Positions 1-8,948 of a stretch of DNA of 64,000 bases are shown here, piece after piece. The DNA is from Euzebyella marina (GTDB lineage: Bacteria > Bacteroidota > Bacteroidia > Flavobacteriales > Flavobacteriaceae). The stretch lies in assembly GCF_014855515.1 (NCBI RefSeq), contig NZ_JACYFK010000002.1, positions 620,001 to 684,000 on the forward strand. Direction: 5' to 3'. The first letter of the stretch is position 1; every line of letters begins with the position of its first letter. The notes beneath the pieces are model-generated. The model saw only the letters and a program-made list of their open reading frames with translations. It made no database searches and was not told the DNA's origin. The translations under genes were made by a program, and so were the position numbers.

Positions 1-1
1 C

Positions 2-328
2 AAGGTTCAGGAAGACGAAGAGCATATATTCGTAAAAAGCAATCTGAAGAAAAGAAAGGTAATCTTAAACGATATCAAGTGGATAGAAGCCCTTGGTGAT
101 TATATCAAGTTGGTAACCGATGAGGCCAATATTGTAATCTTATCGACCATGAAGTCTTTTGAAAAGCAGTTGCCTCAAGATAAATTCTTGAGAATACATA
201 AGTCATACATTGTCAACTTAGAGAAAATCGAGAAGTTCAACAGTAAAAATGTTGAGGTAAGCGGAAGATCGATTCCTTTAAGCAGGAACAAGAAAACAGA
301 GTTGGCCGAAGCACTGAGCAACGTCTAA
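2..328 (+). CDS. LytTR-family response regulator, C-terminal part (5' end outside window)
   Basis: The reading frame is open from the window edge to the TAA at 326-328, giving 108 residues; the true start lies upstream. The visible part is a LytTR DNA-binding domain: a strand with 'IFVK', the segment 'DIKWIEALGDYIKL', the 'MKSFEKQLP' helix and the typical 'FLRIHKSYIVNLEKIE' core, ending in 'IPLSRNKK'. In this family the domain is usually the output of a two-component response regulator whose receiver domain would lie before the window. That is inference, because the receiver is not visible. An internal ATG at 149 would cut the domain, so it is not a start. A hairpin terminator follows at once. 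Confidence 0.9.
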   Translation, partial: KVQEDEEHIFVKSNLKKRKVILNDIKWIEALGDYIKLVTDEANIVILSTMKSFEKQLPQDKFLRIHKSYIVNLEKIEKFNSKNVEVSGRSIPLSRNKKTELAEALSNV

Positions 329-350
329 ACTTTTACTCAGAATATAAATA

Positions 351-378
351 AAAGCCTCGTTCATACGAGGCTTTTTTT
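351..378 (+). terminator. Rho-independent terminator between LytTR gene and priA
   Basis: A perfect 10-bp stem AAAGCCTCGT / ACGAGGCTTT with a TCAT loop is followed by a T run. It ends the LytTR transcript and lies directly beside the convergent priA stop codon, so it may work in both directions. Confidence 0.9.
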
Positions 379-381
379 ATT

Positions 382-2838
382 CTATATATGATCTACATTA
401 TAAATCACCCTGACACTTCGGTATTGAGAAACCGCATTGAACGACTTTTCTATTCTTCGAATAGATGACTTAACCCCCGACACTGAAGTACCCTTAGGAA
501 TTTTGACCAAAATATGCTTCAGGTATTGATTGCGTATTCTTGCCACCGCCGGATACTCAGGACCTAGAACATTGCCGCCGAAACTGTTTCTCAGCGATTG
601 GGCAAACCATTCGGCAGACTCGTTCAGGCGGTTATACTCTTTATGTTTAAAGGTTATCTTTATTATTCTATTCTTTGGTGGGTATTTATATTGTTCGCGC
701 TCGTACAATTGTTCTTTGAACATACCCTCATAGTCGTTCACCGAAACTTGGTTTAAAATCTGATGATAAGGGTTGTAGCTTTGAACAATCACCTTTCCTC
801 TTTTTTGGGTGCGCCCTGCCCTACCCGCTACCTGTGTCAATAATTGAAAACAACGCTCGTGTGCTCGAAAATCAGGAAAGTTTAATAAAGAGTCGGCATT
901 CATAATACCTACTAAACTCACATTTCTAAAATCGAGTCCTTTGGTCAGCATTTGAGTACCCACCAAAATATCGACTTCTTGTTGTTCAAAGGCGTTTATG
1001 ATTTTTTCATAACCATGTTTACCACGCGTGGTGTCAAGATCCATTCGGGCAACCTTTGCATCAGGAAACAACAATTCTATTTCTTTCTCTACTTGTTCCG
1101 TACCAAACCCTTTAGTATCCAAGGTTGGGCTTCCACAAGCTTGACAACTCTCTGGCAATGCCATGTGATGACCGCAATAATGACAACGAAGTTGTTTTCT
1201 AAATTGATGATAGGTCAAACTCACATCACAATTCGGGCATTGAGGTGAATGGCCACACGTGGTGCATTCGACAATAGGGGCATAACCCCTTCTGTTTTGA
1301 AACAGAATTACCTGCTCCCCTTCATTAAGAGCTTCCTCAATTTGCAGAAATAACCTTTCGGAAAAATGACCCTTCATCCTCTTTTTCCGTGACTGCTCTT
1401 TGAGGTCGACCAATTCGATGTCAGGCATTAAAACATTACCAAAACGACGTTTGATTTCCGCAAAGCCATATTTGCCTGTTTTGGCATTTAGATAACTTTC
1501 AATACTAGGTGTAGCAGACCCGAGTAAAACATCACTATTATGAAGCTGCCCCAAAACAATGGCCGCATCTCTTGCATGATAGCGTGGCGCTGGGTCAAAC
1601 TGCTTAAAAGAACCCTCGTGTTCTTCATCAATGATTATTAGACCTAAATCGTTATAAGGTAGGAATAAAGCCGACCGTGCCCCTATTACTATTCTGGCCT
1701 TATTTTTATTGTTGAGTACGTTATTCCACACTTCAACACGCTCTTGCACATTGTATTTTGAGTGGTATACGGATACGTGTTCACCAAAATAATCTTGCAA
1801 ACGTGCAATCAATTGGGTCGTCAAAGCTATCTCAGGAAGCAGATAGAGCACCTGTTTACCTGACTTGATACACTCATCTATCAATTTTACATATACCTCC
1901 GTTTTTCCAGAAGAGGTAACCCCATACAGCAATGCGGTCTTTTGCTCTTCAAAACTCCGGTTAATAGCCTTAAAAGCATCCTCTTGAAACTCATTGAGTT
2001 CTTTCAGTTCAGAATTTTCAGATTCCCCTTCATAATTGACCCGGTCTTTCTGAAAATAATACTCCTTTAAAATTTCCTTTTCAATCAGTGAGTTTATAAC
2101 AGCTTTTGATGCCCCACTCTCCTTTTCCAGTTCAGATACCTTTACAGGCTTTCGGTGAACGGCCTGAAGCTGAAAAAGGGCCAACACCACTTGACTCTGC
2201 TTCGGCGCCCTTGTCAATGACTCTAAAAGAGATTCCAGTTTTTCTTCCTTTAGATACTCATCACCTAATTTCACATACTTTACCAGCTTCGGTTTATACT
2301 GCTCGTATATTTCTTCTTTAATTAGGATAATCTTCTTTTCCAGTAGGCGGTTGAGTACAGGCAAAATATTCTTTCTATCTACGATGGCACTAACTTCTTG
2401 TACTTTTAAGCTAGATTGATGTTGAAGTGCCTCATAAACCAAAAACTCATCGTCTTTTAACTCAGACTCATCTATTTCTTGATCGGAATTTTTAAGAATT
2501 AGCGTTTCACTTTCCAATAGTAAGGCACTCGGTAGAGCACTGCGAAAGACCTCGCCTATAGAGCACATATAATAATCGGCAATCCACTGCCAGTGTTTGA
2601 GCTGAAAGGTATTGACAATAGGAAAATCATCTAAAATGCGATCGACCTCTTTCGCCTCATATACTTGAGGGGCTTCGTTATGTATTCGGTAAACAAGACC
2701 TGTATAAATTTTAGACTTCCCAAACGGCACGGCTACCCTTACTCCGAGTTGTAACGCCTCGGCCTCAGAAGAAGTAACACTATAGGTAAACAGCCGTTCT
2801 AACGGAATGGGTAAGATTACGTCAACAAAAAAATCCAT
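382..2838 (-). CDS. priA: Primosomal protein N' (replication restart helicase PriA)
   Basis: An 818-residue superfamily-2 helicase that reloads the replisome at stalled forks. The N-terminal 3'-OH-binding type domain starts at 'FFVDVILPIPLERLFTYSV'. Walker A is 'GVTSSGKTE' near residue 308, the Walker B box is 'DEEH' near 404, and the zinc region with paired CxxC motifs ('CTTCG', 'CPNCD', 'CHYCG', 'CQACG') lies around 525-570. 'QVAGRAGR' is helicase motif VI. It is longer than the E. coli protein (about 730 residues), with the extra length before the helicase core, as is common in Bacteroidota. It is the last gene of a leftward group with nadC, brkB and the DUF2147 gene; only 13 nt separate it from the DUF2147 stop. 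Confidence 0.97.
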   Translation of the reverse strand: MDFFVDVILPIPLERLFTYSVTSSEAEALQLGVRVAVPFGKSKIYTGLVYRIHNEAPQVYEAKEVDRILDDFPIVNTFQLKHWQWIADYYMCSIGEVFRSALPSALLLESETLILKNSDQEIDESELKDDEFLVYEALQHQSSLKVQEVSAIVDRKNILPVLNRLLEKKIILIKEEIYEQYKPKLVKYVKLGDEYLKEEKLESLLESLTRAPKQSQVVLALFQLQAVHRKPVKVSELEKESGASKAVINSLIEKEILKEYYFQKDRVNYEGESENSELKELNEFQEDAFKAINRSFEEQKTALLYGVTSSGKTEVYVKLIDECIKSGKQVLYLLPEIALTTQLIARLQDYFGEHVSVYHSKYNVQERVEVWNNVLNNKNKARIVIGARSALFLPYNDLGLIIIDEEHEGSFKQFDPAPRYHARDAAIVLGQLHNSDVLLGSATPSIESYLNAKTGKYGFAEIKRRFGNVLMPDIELVDLKEQSRKKRMKGHFSERLFLQIEEALNEGEQVILFQNRRGYAPIVECTTCGHSPQCPNCDVSLTYHQFRKQLRCHYCGHHMALPESCQACGSPTLDTKGFGTEQVEKEIELLFPDAKVARMDLDTTRGKHGYEKIINAFEQQEVDILVGTQMLTKGLDFRNVSLVGIMNADSLLNFPDFRAHERCFQLLTQVAGRAGRTQKRGKVIVQSYNPYHQILNQVSVNDYEGMFKEQLYEREQYKYPPKNRIIKITFKHKEYNRLNESAEWFAQSLRNSFGGNVLGPEYPAVARIRNQYLKHILVKIPKGTSVSGVKSSIRRIEKSFNAVSQYRSVRVIYNVDHI

Positions 2839-2851
2839 ATAAAATTTGATG

Positions 2852-3292
2852 CTAGCCTTCTACACGTTGCCAGGTCTGGGTGCGATACAGAAAAGAAAGG
2901 TATCCTCGTACTTTAAGCTCATCGGGGTCGTCGGGGTTAAGCCATATCTTGCATCTAAAGGTCATGGCCTGCTGAGGGTCGAACAATGTATCGCCCTTGT
3001 AAACACCATCTCCTGTATGCTCGGCCGCTTCAATAATATCCATACCCAAAACAGGTTTGTTCTTACGCTTGCCCTCACATTTTTCACATATAAAATTCTC
3101 CTTTCCCTCTTCAACTATTTCTATGACCTTTCCGTACATTAAACCATCCTTTTCATAAATTTCAACAATCGCCTTCGGTTTTCCGGTACGATCGTCTATG
3201 GTTTTCCATTTTCCAAAAATCTCTTGGGCCTGTATCAATTGCGAACTGCACACAATTAAAACCCAAAGTACACATCGAGTAAGTCTAATCAT
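2852..3292 (-). CDS. DUF2147 family secreted protein
   Basis: A 146-residue protein with an N-terminal signal peptide (hydrophobic residues about 5-20, cleavage likely after 'IQA'). The mature part begins 'QEIFGKWKTIDD', which with 'AIVEIYEKDGLMYGKV' and 'GMDII' is the usual DUF2147 pattern. A 'CEKC' pair sits near residue 70. The fold is thought to be a small lipocalin-like beta barrel and its function is unknown. Its start overlaps the brkB stop by 4 nt (ATGA), so it is translationally coupled in the nadC-brkB-DUF2147-priA operon. Confidence 0.88.
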   Translation of the reverse strand: MIRLTRCVLWVLIVCSSQLIQAQEIFGKWKTIDDRTGKPKAIVEIYEKDGLMYGKVIEIVEEGKENFICEKCEGKRKNKPVLGMDIIEAAEHTGDGVYKGDTLFDPQQAMTFRCKIWLNPDDPDELKVRGYLSFLYRTQTWQRVEG

Positions 3293-4257
3293 TCCTTTTT
3301 ATATGTTTTGCGAAGTGAGTTCAACGAAGCGTTCAGCTCGAACCCAAGTAACAATATATTAGAATTTAACCAGATATAGACCATTAAAATCAACAAACCG
3401 CCCAATGCACCATATAATTCGTTATATCTTGCGAATTTTTCTACATAAACCCCAAATAGGTAAGAAGTGAGCATAAACAATAAGGTAGTCATCAAAGCCC
3501 CTATAGAGAAAAACTTGGCGTTCTTTCCTTCAGTAGTTCCAAAATAATAAAGAATGGCGGTAGTGAAATAAGATAGTAGAACAAAAAATAGCACCTTGCC
3601 AATTTGCGCGCCAACAATATCATTCTCTGTTAAGTCGTAGCCACGGGTTTTGGCCGCCCATACACTGAGGTAATCTAAAATATAGAATTCAACATATACA
3701 TAAGCAACGGCGCCCACAATTAAAAGGATAGAAAGAATAAGCCCTACCATCAAGGCATACAAATATTGACGAAAGAAATTACGGGTCATTTCTACGTGAT
3801 ATGAGTTCTCAAACCCCCCGAAAATGGCATTTACCCCATTGGCCATTAAAAAAATGGAAAATAGAAATGCTGAAGATAGCAGACCACCACGCTTTTGATC
3901 CTTTATCTGCTGGTATATATCGCCAAAATAATCACTGGTGGCAGACGGTAAAAAGGACTCTAGGAAAACCAGGAACTGGGAGTCAAAATTTTCATTGCCG
4001 ATACTGACATAAGGAATTATAAAGGGTACCAAGGTTATTAAAAAAATAAGTAGGGGAAACAACGCTAAAAAGAGACTGAAAGAAATAGAGCTGGCCCTTG
4101 TTGAAATGGCACCTTTAAAAATGCCAAAAATGTACATCTCCATCAAATCATAGAGGGAAAGACCTTCAAAGGCAGGCAATTTCACCTCCTTTAATACTAA
4201 TGCCAACTTGTTAAGAAGCGGTATTTTAGCAATCTTTTCCTCTATTTCTTTTGACAT
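3289..4257 (-). CDS. YihY/BrkB family inner-membrane protein
   Basis: A 322-residue integral membrane protein with about six hydrophobic segments, including 'ISFSLFLALFPLLIFLITLV' (about residues 59-78). The motif 'RASSISFSLFLALFPL' and the late 'LGGLLILMVYIWLNSNILLLG' stretch are characteristic of the family. Homologues were once called ribonuclease BN, but this family is not the RNase. The role is unknown; a transport or envelope function is often guessed. The start codon follows the nadC stop directly (TAAATG), so the two are co-translated. Confidence 0.9.
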   Translation of the reverse strand: MSKEIEEKIAKIPLLNKLALVLKEVKLPAFEGLSLYDLMEMYIFGIFKGAISTRASSISFSLFLALFPLLIFLITLVPFIIPYVSIGNENFDSQFLVFLESFLPSATSDYFGDIYQQIKDQKRGGLLSSAFLFSIFLMANGVNAIFGGFENSYHVEMTRNFFRQYLYALMVGLILSILLIVGAVAYVYVEFYILDYLSVWAAKTRGYDLTENDIVGAQIGKVLFFVLLSYFTTAILYYFGTTEGKNAKFFSIGALMTTLLFMLTSYLFGVYVEKFARYNELYGALGGLLILMVYIWLNSNILLLGFELNASLNSLRKTYKKE

Positions 4258-5115
4258 TTACACCGCCTTTAGACTAAGGTCCATATTATAAACGGAGTGG
4301 GTCAATGCCCCCGAAGAGATATAATTAACACCGCACTCGGCGTATTCCCTAATAGTCTTTTCATTGATGCCCCCAGAAGATTCGGTCAAACATTTATCTC
4401 CAATCATCTTAACAGCGGTTCGGGTATCTTCGTAATTAAAATTATCGATTAAAATTCTATAGACACCCTCGGTCTTAAGAATTTCTTCTATTTCACCTAG
4501 GTTTCTAGCTTCGACTATAATTTTTAAATCTCTATCTGTTTTCTTCAGGTATTCTTTGGTCTTTTCAATTGCATGGCTAACACCACCGGCAAAATCAATA
4601 TGGTTGTCTTTAAGCATGATCATATCATAAAGGGCAAAACGGTGGTTTTCGCCCCCTCCTATTTTCACGGCCCACTTCTCTAATGCACGTATGCCAGGTG
4701 TTGTTTTTCTGGTATCCAATATCTTGGTACCGGTACCCTCTAATAGTTTCACATATTTATTGGTTTTAGTGGCAATGGCACTCATGCGCTGCATGGCATT
4801 CAAAACCAAACGTTCTGCCTTCAGAATACTTTGTGAACTGCCGGAAACATAAAATACAACATCACCATATTCGACCGAACTACCGTCTTCTATCAAAGTT
4901 TCTATTTTCAGAGCTTTGTCTACATAAGCAAAAACCTGTTGGGCAAATTCGACCCCGGCAATGATGCCTTCATCCTTTACCAATAATTTAGCTTTTCCCT
5001 TCGCATCATTAGGTATACATGCCAATGAGCTGTGATCACCATCCCCTACATCTTCGCGAATAGCATTTTTAATGATTATATCTAACTCTTGCTGAAAAGC
5101 TTCTTTTGAAATCAT
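4258..5115 (-). CDS. nadC: Nicotinate-nucleotide pyrophosphorylase (carboxylating)
   Basis: A 285-residue quinolinate phosphoribosyltransferase. It converts quinolinate and PRPP to nicotinate mononucleotide, CO2 and PPi in de novo NAD synthesis. Diagnostic segments are 'AERLVLNAMQRMSAIAT' (about 100-116), 'LDTRKTTPGIRALEKWAV' with the PRPP/quinolinate-binding Arg and Lys residues, 'GGGENHRFALYDMIMLKDNH', and the C-terminal 'ESSGGI' and 'GVNYISSGALTHS' phosphate-binding loops. It is the first gene of the leftward operon ending in priA and is transcribed divergently from rlmH. Confidence 0.97.
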   Translation of the reverse strand: MISKEAFQQELDIIIKNAIREDVGDGDHSSLACIPNDAKGKAKLLVKDEGIIAGVEFAQQVFAYVDKALKIETLIEDGSSVEYGDVVFYVSGSSQSILKAERLVLNAMQRMSAIATKTNKYVKLLEGTGTKILDTRKTTPGIRALEKWAVKIGGGENHRFALYDMIMLKDNHIDFAGGVSHAIEKTKEYLKKTDRDLKIIVEARNLGEIEEILKTEGVYRILIDNFNYEDTRTAVKMIGDKCLTESSGGINEKTIREYAECGVNYISSGALTHSVYNMDLSLKAV

Positions 5116-5222
5116 AATTCTTATTTGTTATGGGCTAAATTAATAAATGTTGAGGGTTTTAATCCGTTAAGGTAGATTCAATTTACTGGCGACCATTCAG
5201 GCTATTCTTTTAGGAATAACTC

Positions 5223-5230
5223 TATATTTG
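5223..5230 (+). promoter_or_regulatory. Candidate -7 promoter element of rlmH
   Basis: TATATTTG matches the Bacteroidota -7 consensus TAnnTTTG. It ends only 3 nt before the ATG at 5234, so a transcript from it would be leaderless or nearly so. I see no good -33 element, so the call is tentative. Confidence 0.4.
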
Positions 5231-5233
5231 CCC

Positions 5234-5707
5234 ATGACCATTAAACTACTCGCCATAGGAAAAACGGATAGTAAAGCCCTATCTCAATTAATATCGGAGT
5301 ACGAAAAAAGACTCGTTCACTACATCAAGTTTGAACTTGAGATTATAGCCGACATCAAAAATTCTAAAAATCTATCGGAACCGCAACAAAAAGAAAAAGA
5401 GGGCGAATTAATTCTTAAGAAGCTTAACCCAACCGATGTTCTAGTGGTTCTAGATGAAAACGGAAAGCAATTTACATCAGAGGCATTTTCTGAATATTTA
5501 CAAAAGAAAATGAATGCCGGAATTAAACAATTGGTCATTGCCATCGGTGGTCCGTACGGTTTCAGCGAAACAGTCTACTCAAGAGCACAGGGAAAAATAA
5601 GTCTATCTAAAATGACATTTTCGCACCAAATGGTGCGCCTATTTGCAACAGAACAGATTTATAGGGCCTTTACCATTTTACGCAACGAACCCTATCACCA
5701 TAGATGA
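5234..5707 (+). CDS. rlmH: 23S rRNA (pseudouridine1915-N3)-methyltransferase RlmH
   Basis: A 157-residue SPOUT methyltransferase that methylates pseudouridine 1915 in helix 69 of 23S rRNA, using SAM. The sequence begins 'MTIKLLAIGKTDSKAL', and the SAM-binding knot is visible as 'LVIAIGGPYGFSETV' and 'SLSKMTFSHQMVRLFATEQIYRA'. It ends with the conserved 'EPYHH'. I chose the ATG at 5234 over a TTG 6 nt upstream because the length then equals the family norm (about 155-157 residues) and the first strand starts at the usual place. It is divergent from nadC. Confidence 0.96.
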   Translation: MTIKLLAIGKTDSKALSQLISEYEKRLVHYIKFELEIIADIKNSKNLSEPQQKEKEGELILKKLNPTDVLVVLDENGKQFTSEAFSEYLQKKMNAGIKQLVIAIGGPYGFSETVYSRAQGKISLSKMTFSHQMVRLFATEQIYRAFTILRNEPYHHR

Positions 5708-5807
5708 TTTATAATTGTAGTATCATCGAAAACAAAAAGACTTCGCTAGAGTTCAAATAAATAAGACTGTTTTCTATTTTAGTATTCTAAATAGAGAATA
5801 GGAAATT

Positions 5808-6842
5808 ATGATTGTTACCAAGGGTATTCATATTAAAAAGCTTTTTGACTGGTCGTTCCATCACGTCATATGGCTATTTCTTTACATGGGCACGGTGGCC
5901 TGCCTGTACCGGTTCGACATTATTTCGTATAAAATACCTTGGCTGCCCGTTTCAGTAATCGGTACCGCCGTTGCATTTTATGTAGGTTTTAAGAATAACC
6001 AGTCGTACGACCGCATGTGGGAAGCTAGAAAAATATGGGGAGGCATCGTTAATGATAGTAGAACTTGGGGCATGGTGGTCGACGGTTACATTACCAATTT
6101 GTTTACCACCGAAAACCGAAGCTTAGAAGAAATTCAGGCTATAAAAAAGAGACTGATTTACCGACATATCGCTTGGCTTTACGCCCATAGAGAACAATTA
6201 CTGGTACCCACCTCTTGGGAACATGTGGCCCAAGGCGGACTTACTACCAGACATGCCGAAAGGCTAGAAGAGAATTTCGGTGTGGGCTTGATAAGCGATC
6301 ACGAAGATTACCGCCAACTTCATAACTTCTTATCAAAAGAGGAATACGATAGACTGACGCCAAAGGCCAATACGGCAACACAAATAATAAACGAACAATC
6401 GAGAGATTTACGCGAACTGCGCAAAGAAGGATTAATAGATGATTTTAGACATATAAAAATGGAAGATGTGCTGCGCACTTTTTACGAATTGCAGGGTAAA
6501 AATGAGCGTATCAAGAAATTTCCTTTTCCTCGTCAGTATGCCAATATGAGTTTTTATTTTGTGGGGATATTTATCTTTTTAATTCCGTTTAGTATGATGC
6601 CCGAAGTACTGGATGCCGGAAGTATCAACTTTTGGTTAGCCGTGCCCATTTGTGTTTTATTAGGATGGGTATATATTATGATGGAATTGATTGGGGATTA
6701 CTCCGAAAATCCCTTTCAAAGAATGGCAAACGATATACCCATGCTTTCTCTTTGTCGAACCATTGAAATCGATTTAAGGGAAATGTTGGGCGAAACGGAG
6801 CTGCCACCTCCGGTAAAAGCACAAAGAGGTGTGTTAATGTAA
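5808..6842 (+). CDS. Bestrophin family ion channel (UPF0187)
   Basis: A 344-residue membrane protein of the bacterial bestrophin family, probably an anion or cation channel of the inner membrane. Features are an N-terminal transmembrane segment, the signature 'GFKNNQSYDRMWEARKIWG' (about 62-80), the conserved 'FPFPRQYANMSFYFVGIFIFL' stretch near residue 240, which contains the second membrane pair, and 'NPFQRMANDIPMLSLCRTIE' near the end. It stands alone between rlmH and a terminator shared with the convergent serA gene. The ion and physiological role cannot be told from sequence. Confidence 0.92.
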   Translation: MIVTKGIHIKKLFDWSFHHVIWLFLYMGTVACLYRFDIISYKIPWLPVSVIGTAVAFYVGFKNNQSYDRMWEARKIWGGIVNDSRTWGMVVDGYITNLFTTENRSLEEIQAIKKRLIYRHIAWLYAHREQLLVPTSWEHVAQGGLTTRHAERLEENFGVGLISDHEDYRQLHNFLSKEEYDRLTPKANTATQIINEQSRDLRELRKEGLIDDFRHIKMEDVLRTFYELQGKNERIKKFPFPRQYANMSFYFVGIFIFLIPFSMMPEVLDAGSINFWLAVPICVLLGWVYIMMELIGDYSENPFQRMANDIPMLSLCRTIEIDLREMLGETELPPPVKAQRGVLM

Positions 6843-6855
6843 TTTTATACAATAA

Positions 6856-6879
6856 AAAAGACCCTCAAAAGGGCCTTTT
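6856..6879. terminator. Hairpin between bestrophin gene and serA
   Basis: An AAAAGaCCCT stem pairs with AGGGcCTTTT across a 4-nt CAAA loop, with one A-C mismatch. The convergent position and A/T tails on both sides suggest bidirectional termination. Confidence 0.7.
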
Positions 6880-6898
6880 AATTTATGATTTGCTCTTA

Positions 6899-8791
6899 CT
6901 AATAAAGTACTCTAAACTTGATAGTGTTCTCTATTTTTCTAAGAGCTTTGATTACTTCTTTATTATATTCTTTATCTACATCGGTTATTACATACCCCAC
7001 CTCACTGTCGGTAGATAGGTATTGACCTAGAATGTTAAGTTCATAAGTAGCCAGTTCTTCATTTATTTTGGCCATAATACCGGGAACATTCTTGTGAATG
7101 TGTAAAAACCTATGTGCGTTCTGTTGCTTCGGCAAACGAATGTTGGGGAAGTTAACGGCATCAACGGAATTTCCTGAATTGATATAATCCATGATTTTAT
7201 TAGGTACGAAATCTGCGATGTCGCGTTGTGCTTCCTCTGTGCTTCCGCCCACGTGTGGAGTCAAAATCACATTCGGTATGCCTTGAAGAGCGGTATAGAA
7301 CTCGCCATTGCTTCTTGGTTCTTCAGGATAAACATCAATGGCCGCACCACCCAATTTTCCGTTTTTAAGTGCATCCGCCAACGCTTCGATATCCACCACA
7401 AAACCACGTGAAAGATTGATAAGCATGGCACCATCTCTCATTTGTTTTATTTCCCTGGCACCGATAAAGTTATTATTGGCCTTATTATCGTCTACATGTA
7501 AAGTGACCACATCGGAGACATTCAATAAATCTTCCAAAGAGCTACACTTCTTGGCATTACCCAAAGAAAGTTTGTCCTCTACATCATAATAGTAGACTCG
7601 CATACCGATAGCCTCAGCCAAAATCGATAATTGCTTACCTATATTACCGTACCCCACGATACCTAAGTTTTTGCCCCTCACCTCACGAGAACCTTGGGCC
7701 GTTTTTTGCCATTGTCCGCTATGTATTTCAGAGCTTCTAGCAAAAACACTACGCATAAGCATGATAATTTCGCCGATAGCCAATTCAACAACCGAACGGG
7801 TGTTACTGTACGGTGCATTGAAGACCGCCACACCCTTTTTACGGGCATATTCAAGGTCTATTTGAGTTGTACCGATACAGAATGCGCCTACCACCAACAA
7901 TTTGTTTCCGGCATCCAAAACTTTTTGGGTCACCTGCGTTTTAGAGCGAATACCTAAAACGTGAACCCCTTTGATTTTTTCAATCAACTCTTCTTCTGGA
8001 AGACTGTGCTTTACCAACTCGACCGAGAAACCGTCTTTAGAGAGGTTTTCCAACGCAGCGGGATGCACATTTTCCAACAATAAAATCTTGATCCTATTCT
8101 TCGGATAAGAAATATTTCTTGGTAAATCGTTCACAAAAAGAAACTCATCTAGATTAGGGGTAACATGGTCGGCCTTACTGGCAGCTTTTTCACGGTGTAC
8201 GTTTTCGGTATAGGCAAAGAATTTATCGGCAATACCCGCCTCTTTCATCACATAATCACTGTAACCGTCACCTATCACCTGAACTTCACCATCAAGATTC
8301 ATCTGGCGAAGACACTCAATCTTTCCATTGTGCTGAGAAAGTACGTTCTTTTCATCAAAACCGATGATACTTCCCTCATCATCAAATTTAAAGGTGTTGG
8401 CGTAAACCCTGTTTGAAGGTATGTTATACTCTTCGACAATAGGATCTATGAACTCTTTGAATCCGCAAGAAATCACATAAATATCATCAGAAAATTTTTC
8501 AAAGAATTCTTTGTTGGCAGCAATCGATTTAGAAATTTTTTGGCGAAGTTCATCAACCAACGGCTCTAAATCATCTTTATGGGCATTTAGAAGCTTGATT
8601 CGTCTCTCGAGCGACTCTGTAAAAGAAATATCACCATCTATGCCCAAGTTGGTGATTTCTTGAATTTTATTGACAATTTCATCCTTATCCGATTTATCTT
8701 TAAGGGTCATTTCTGCAAGAACATCCAATGCCTCTACCCTGGTAAGGGTGCTGTCAAAATCAAATACGTATTTTCTGTTTGTTGCTACCAT
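6899..8791 (-). CDS. serA: Fused SerB-like HAD phosphatase / D-3-phosphoglycerate dehydrogenase (SerA)
   Basis: A 630-residue protein with three parts. Residues 1 to about 225 are a HAD hydrolase resembling phosphoserine phosphatase: motif I 'FDFDSTLTRVEALD', motif II near 'VISCGFKEF' and motif III 'GDGYSDYVMKEAG'. Residues about 235-545 are a D-2-hydroxyacid dehydrogenase: Rossmann motif 'LGIVGYGNIGKQLS', then 'INLSRGFVVD' and the catalytic His in 'TPHVGGSTEEA'. The C-terminus is an ACT domain (about 560-630). One chain could thus carry the first (SerA) and last (SerB) enzymes of serine synthesis. The HAD catalytic aspartates look intact, but substrate assignment is inference. A -7-like element lies upstream on this strand. 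Confidence 0.93.
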   Translation of the reverse strand: MVATNRKYVFDFDSTLTRVEALDVLAEMTLKDKSDKDEIVNKIQEITNLGIDGDISFTESLERRIKLLNAHKDDLEPLVDELRQKISKSIAANKEFFEKFSDDIYVISCGFKEFIDPIVEEYNIPSNRVYANTFKFDDEGSIIGFDEKNVLSQHNGKIECLRQMNLDGEVQVIGDGYSDYVMKEAGIADKFFAYTENVHREKAASKADHVTPNLDEFLFVNDLPRNISYPKNRIKILLLENVHPAALENLSKDGFSVELVKHSLPEEELIEKIKGVHVLGIRSKTQVTQKVLDAGNKLLVVGAFCIGTTQIDLEYARKKGVAVFNAPYSNTRSVVELAIGEIIMLMRSVFARSSEIHSGQWQKTAQGSREVRGKNLGIVGYGNIGKQLSILAEAIGMRVYYYDVEDKLSLGNAKKCSSLEDLLNVSDVVTLHVDDNKANNNFIGAREIKQMRDGAMLINLSRGFVVDIEALADALKNGKLGGAAIDVYPEEPRSNGEFYTALQGIPNVILTPHVGGSTEEAQRDIADFVPNKIMDYINSGNSVDAVNFPNIRLPKQQNAHRFLHIHKNVPGIMAKINEELATYELNILGQYLSTDSEVGYVITDVDKEYNKEVIKALRKIENTIKFRVLY

Positions 8792-8814
8792 GGTTTGACT
8801 GAAAAATTAAGGCA

Positions 8815-8822
8815 CAAAAGTA
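8815..8822 (-). promoter_or_regulatory. Candidate -7 element of the serB-serA fusion gene
   Basis: On the minus strand this reads TACTTTTG, matching TAnnTTTG, 23 nt before the start codon. No -33 TTG lies at the expected 19-20 nt spacing, so confidence is moderate. Confidence 0.45.
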
Positions 8823-8948
8823 AAGATTAATTCGGTGTAATTTTGGGGAATATCAACAAAAGTTACTTCTATAACTAATCTGTTAATAATGGCTTATTAT
8901 TTAAATTCTTGCTGGTAAAACGGGTAAAAATAGGGTCTCAGAACTGTT

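Noticed and set aside
3289-4257. Ribonuclease BN (rbn)
   Set aside because: Old label for the BrkB/YihY membrane family; the protein has membrane helices and no metallo-beta-lactamase motif.
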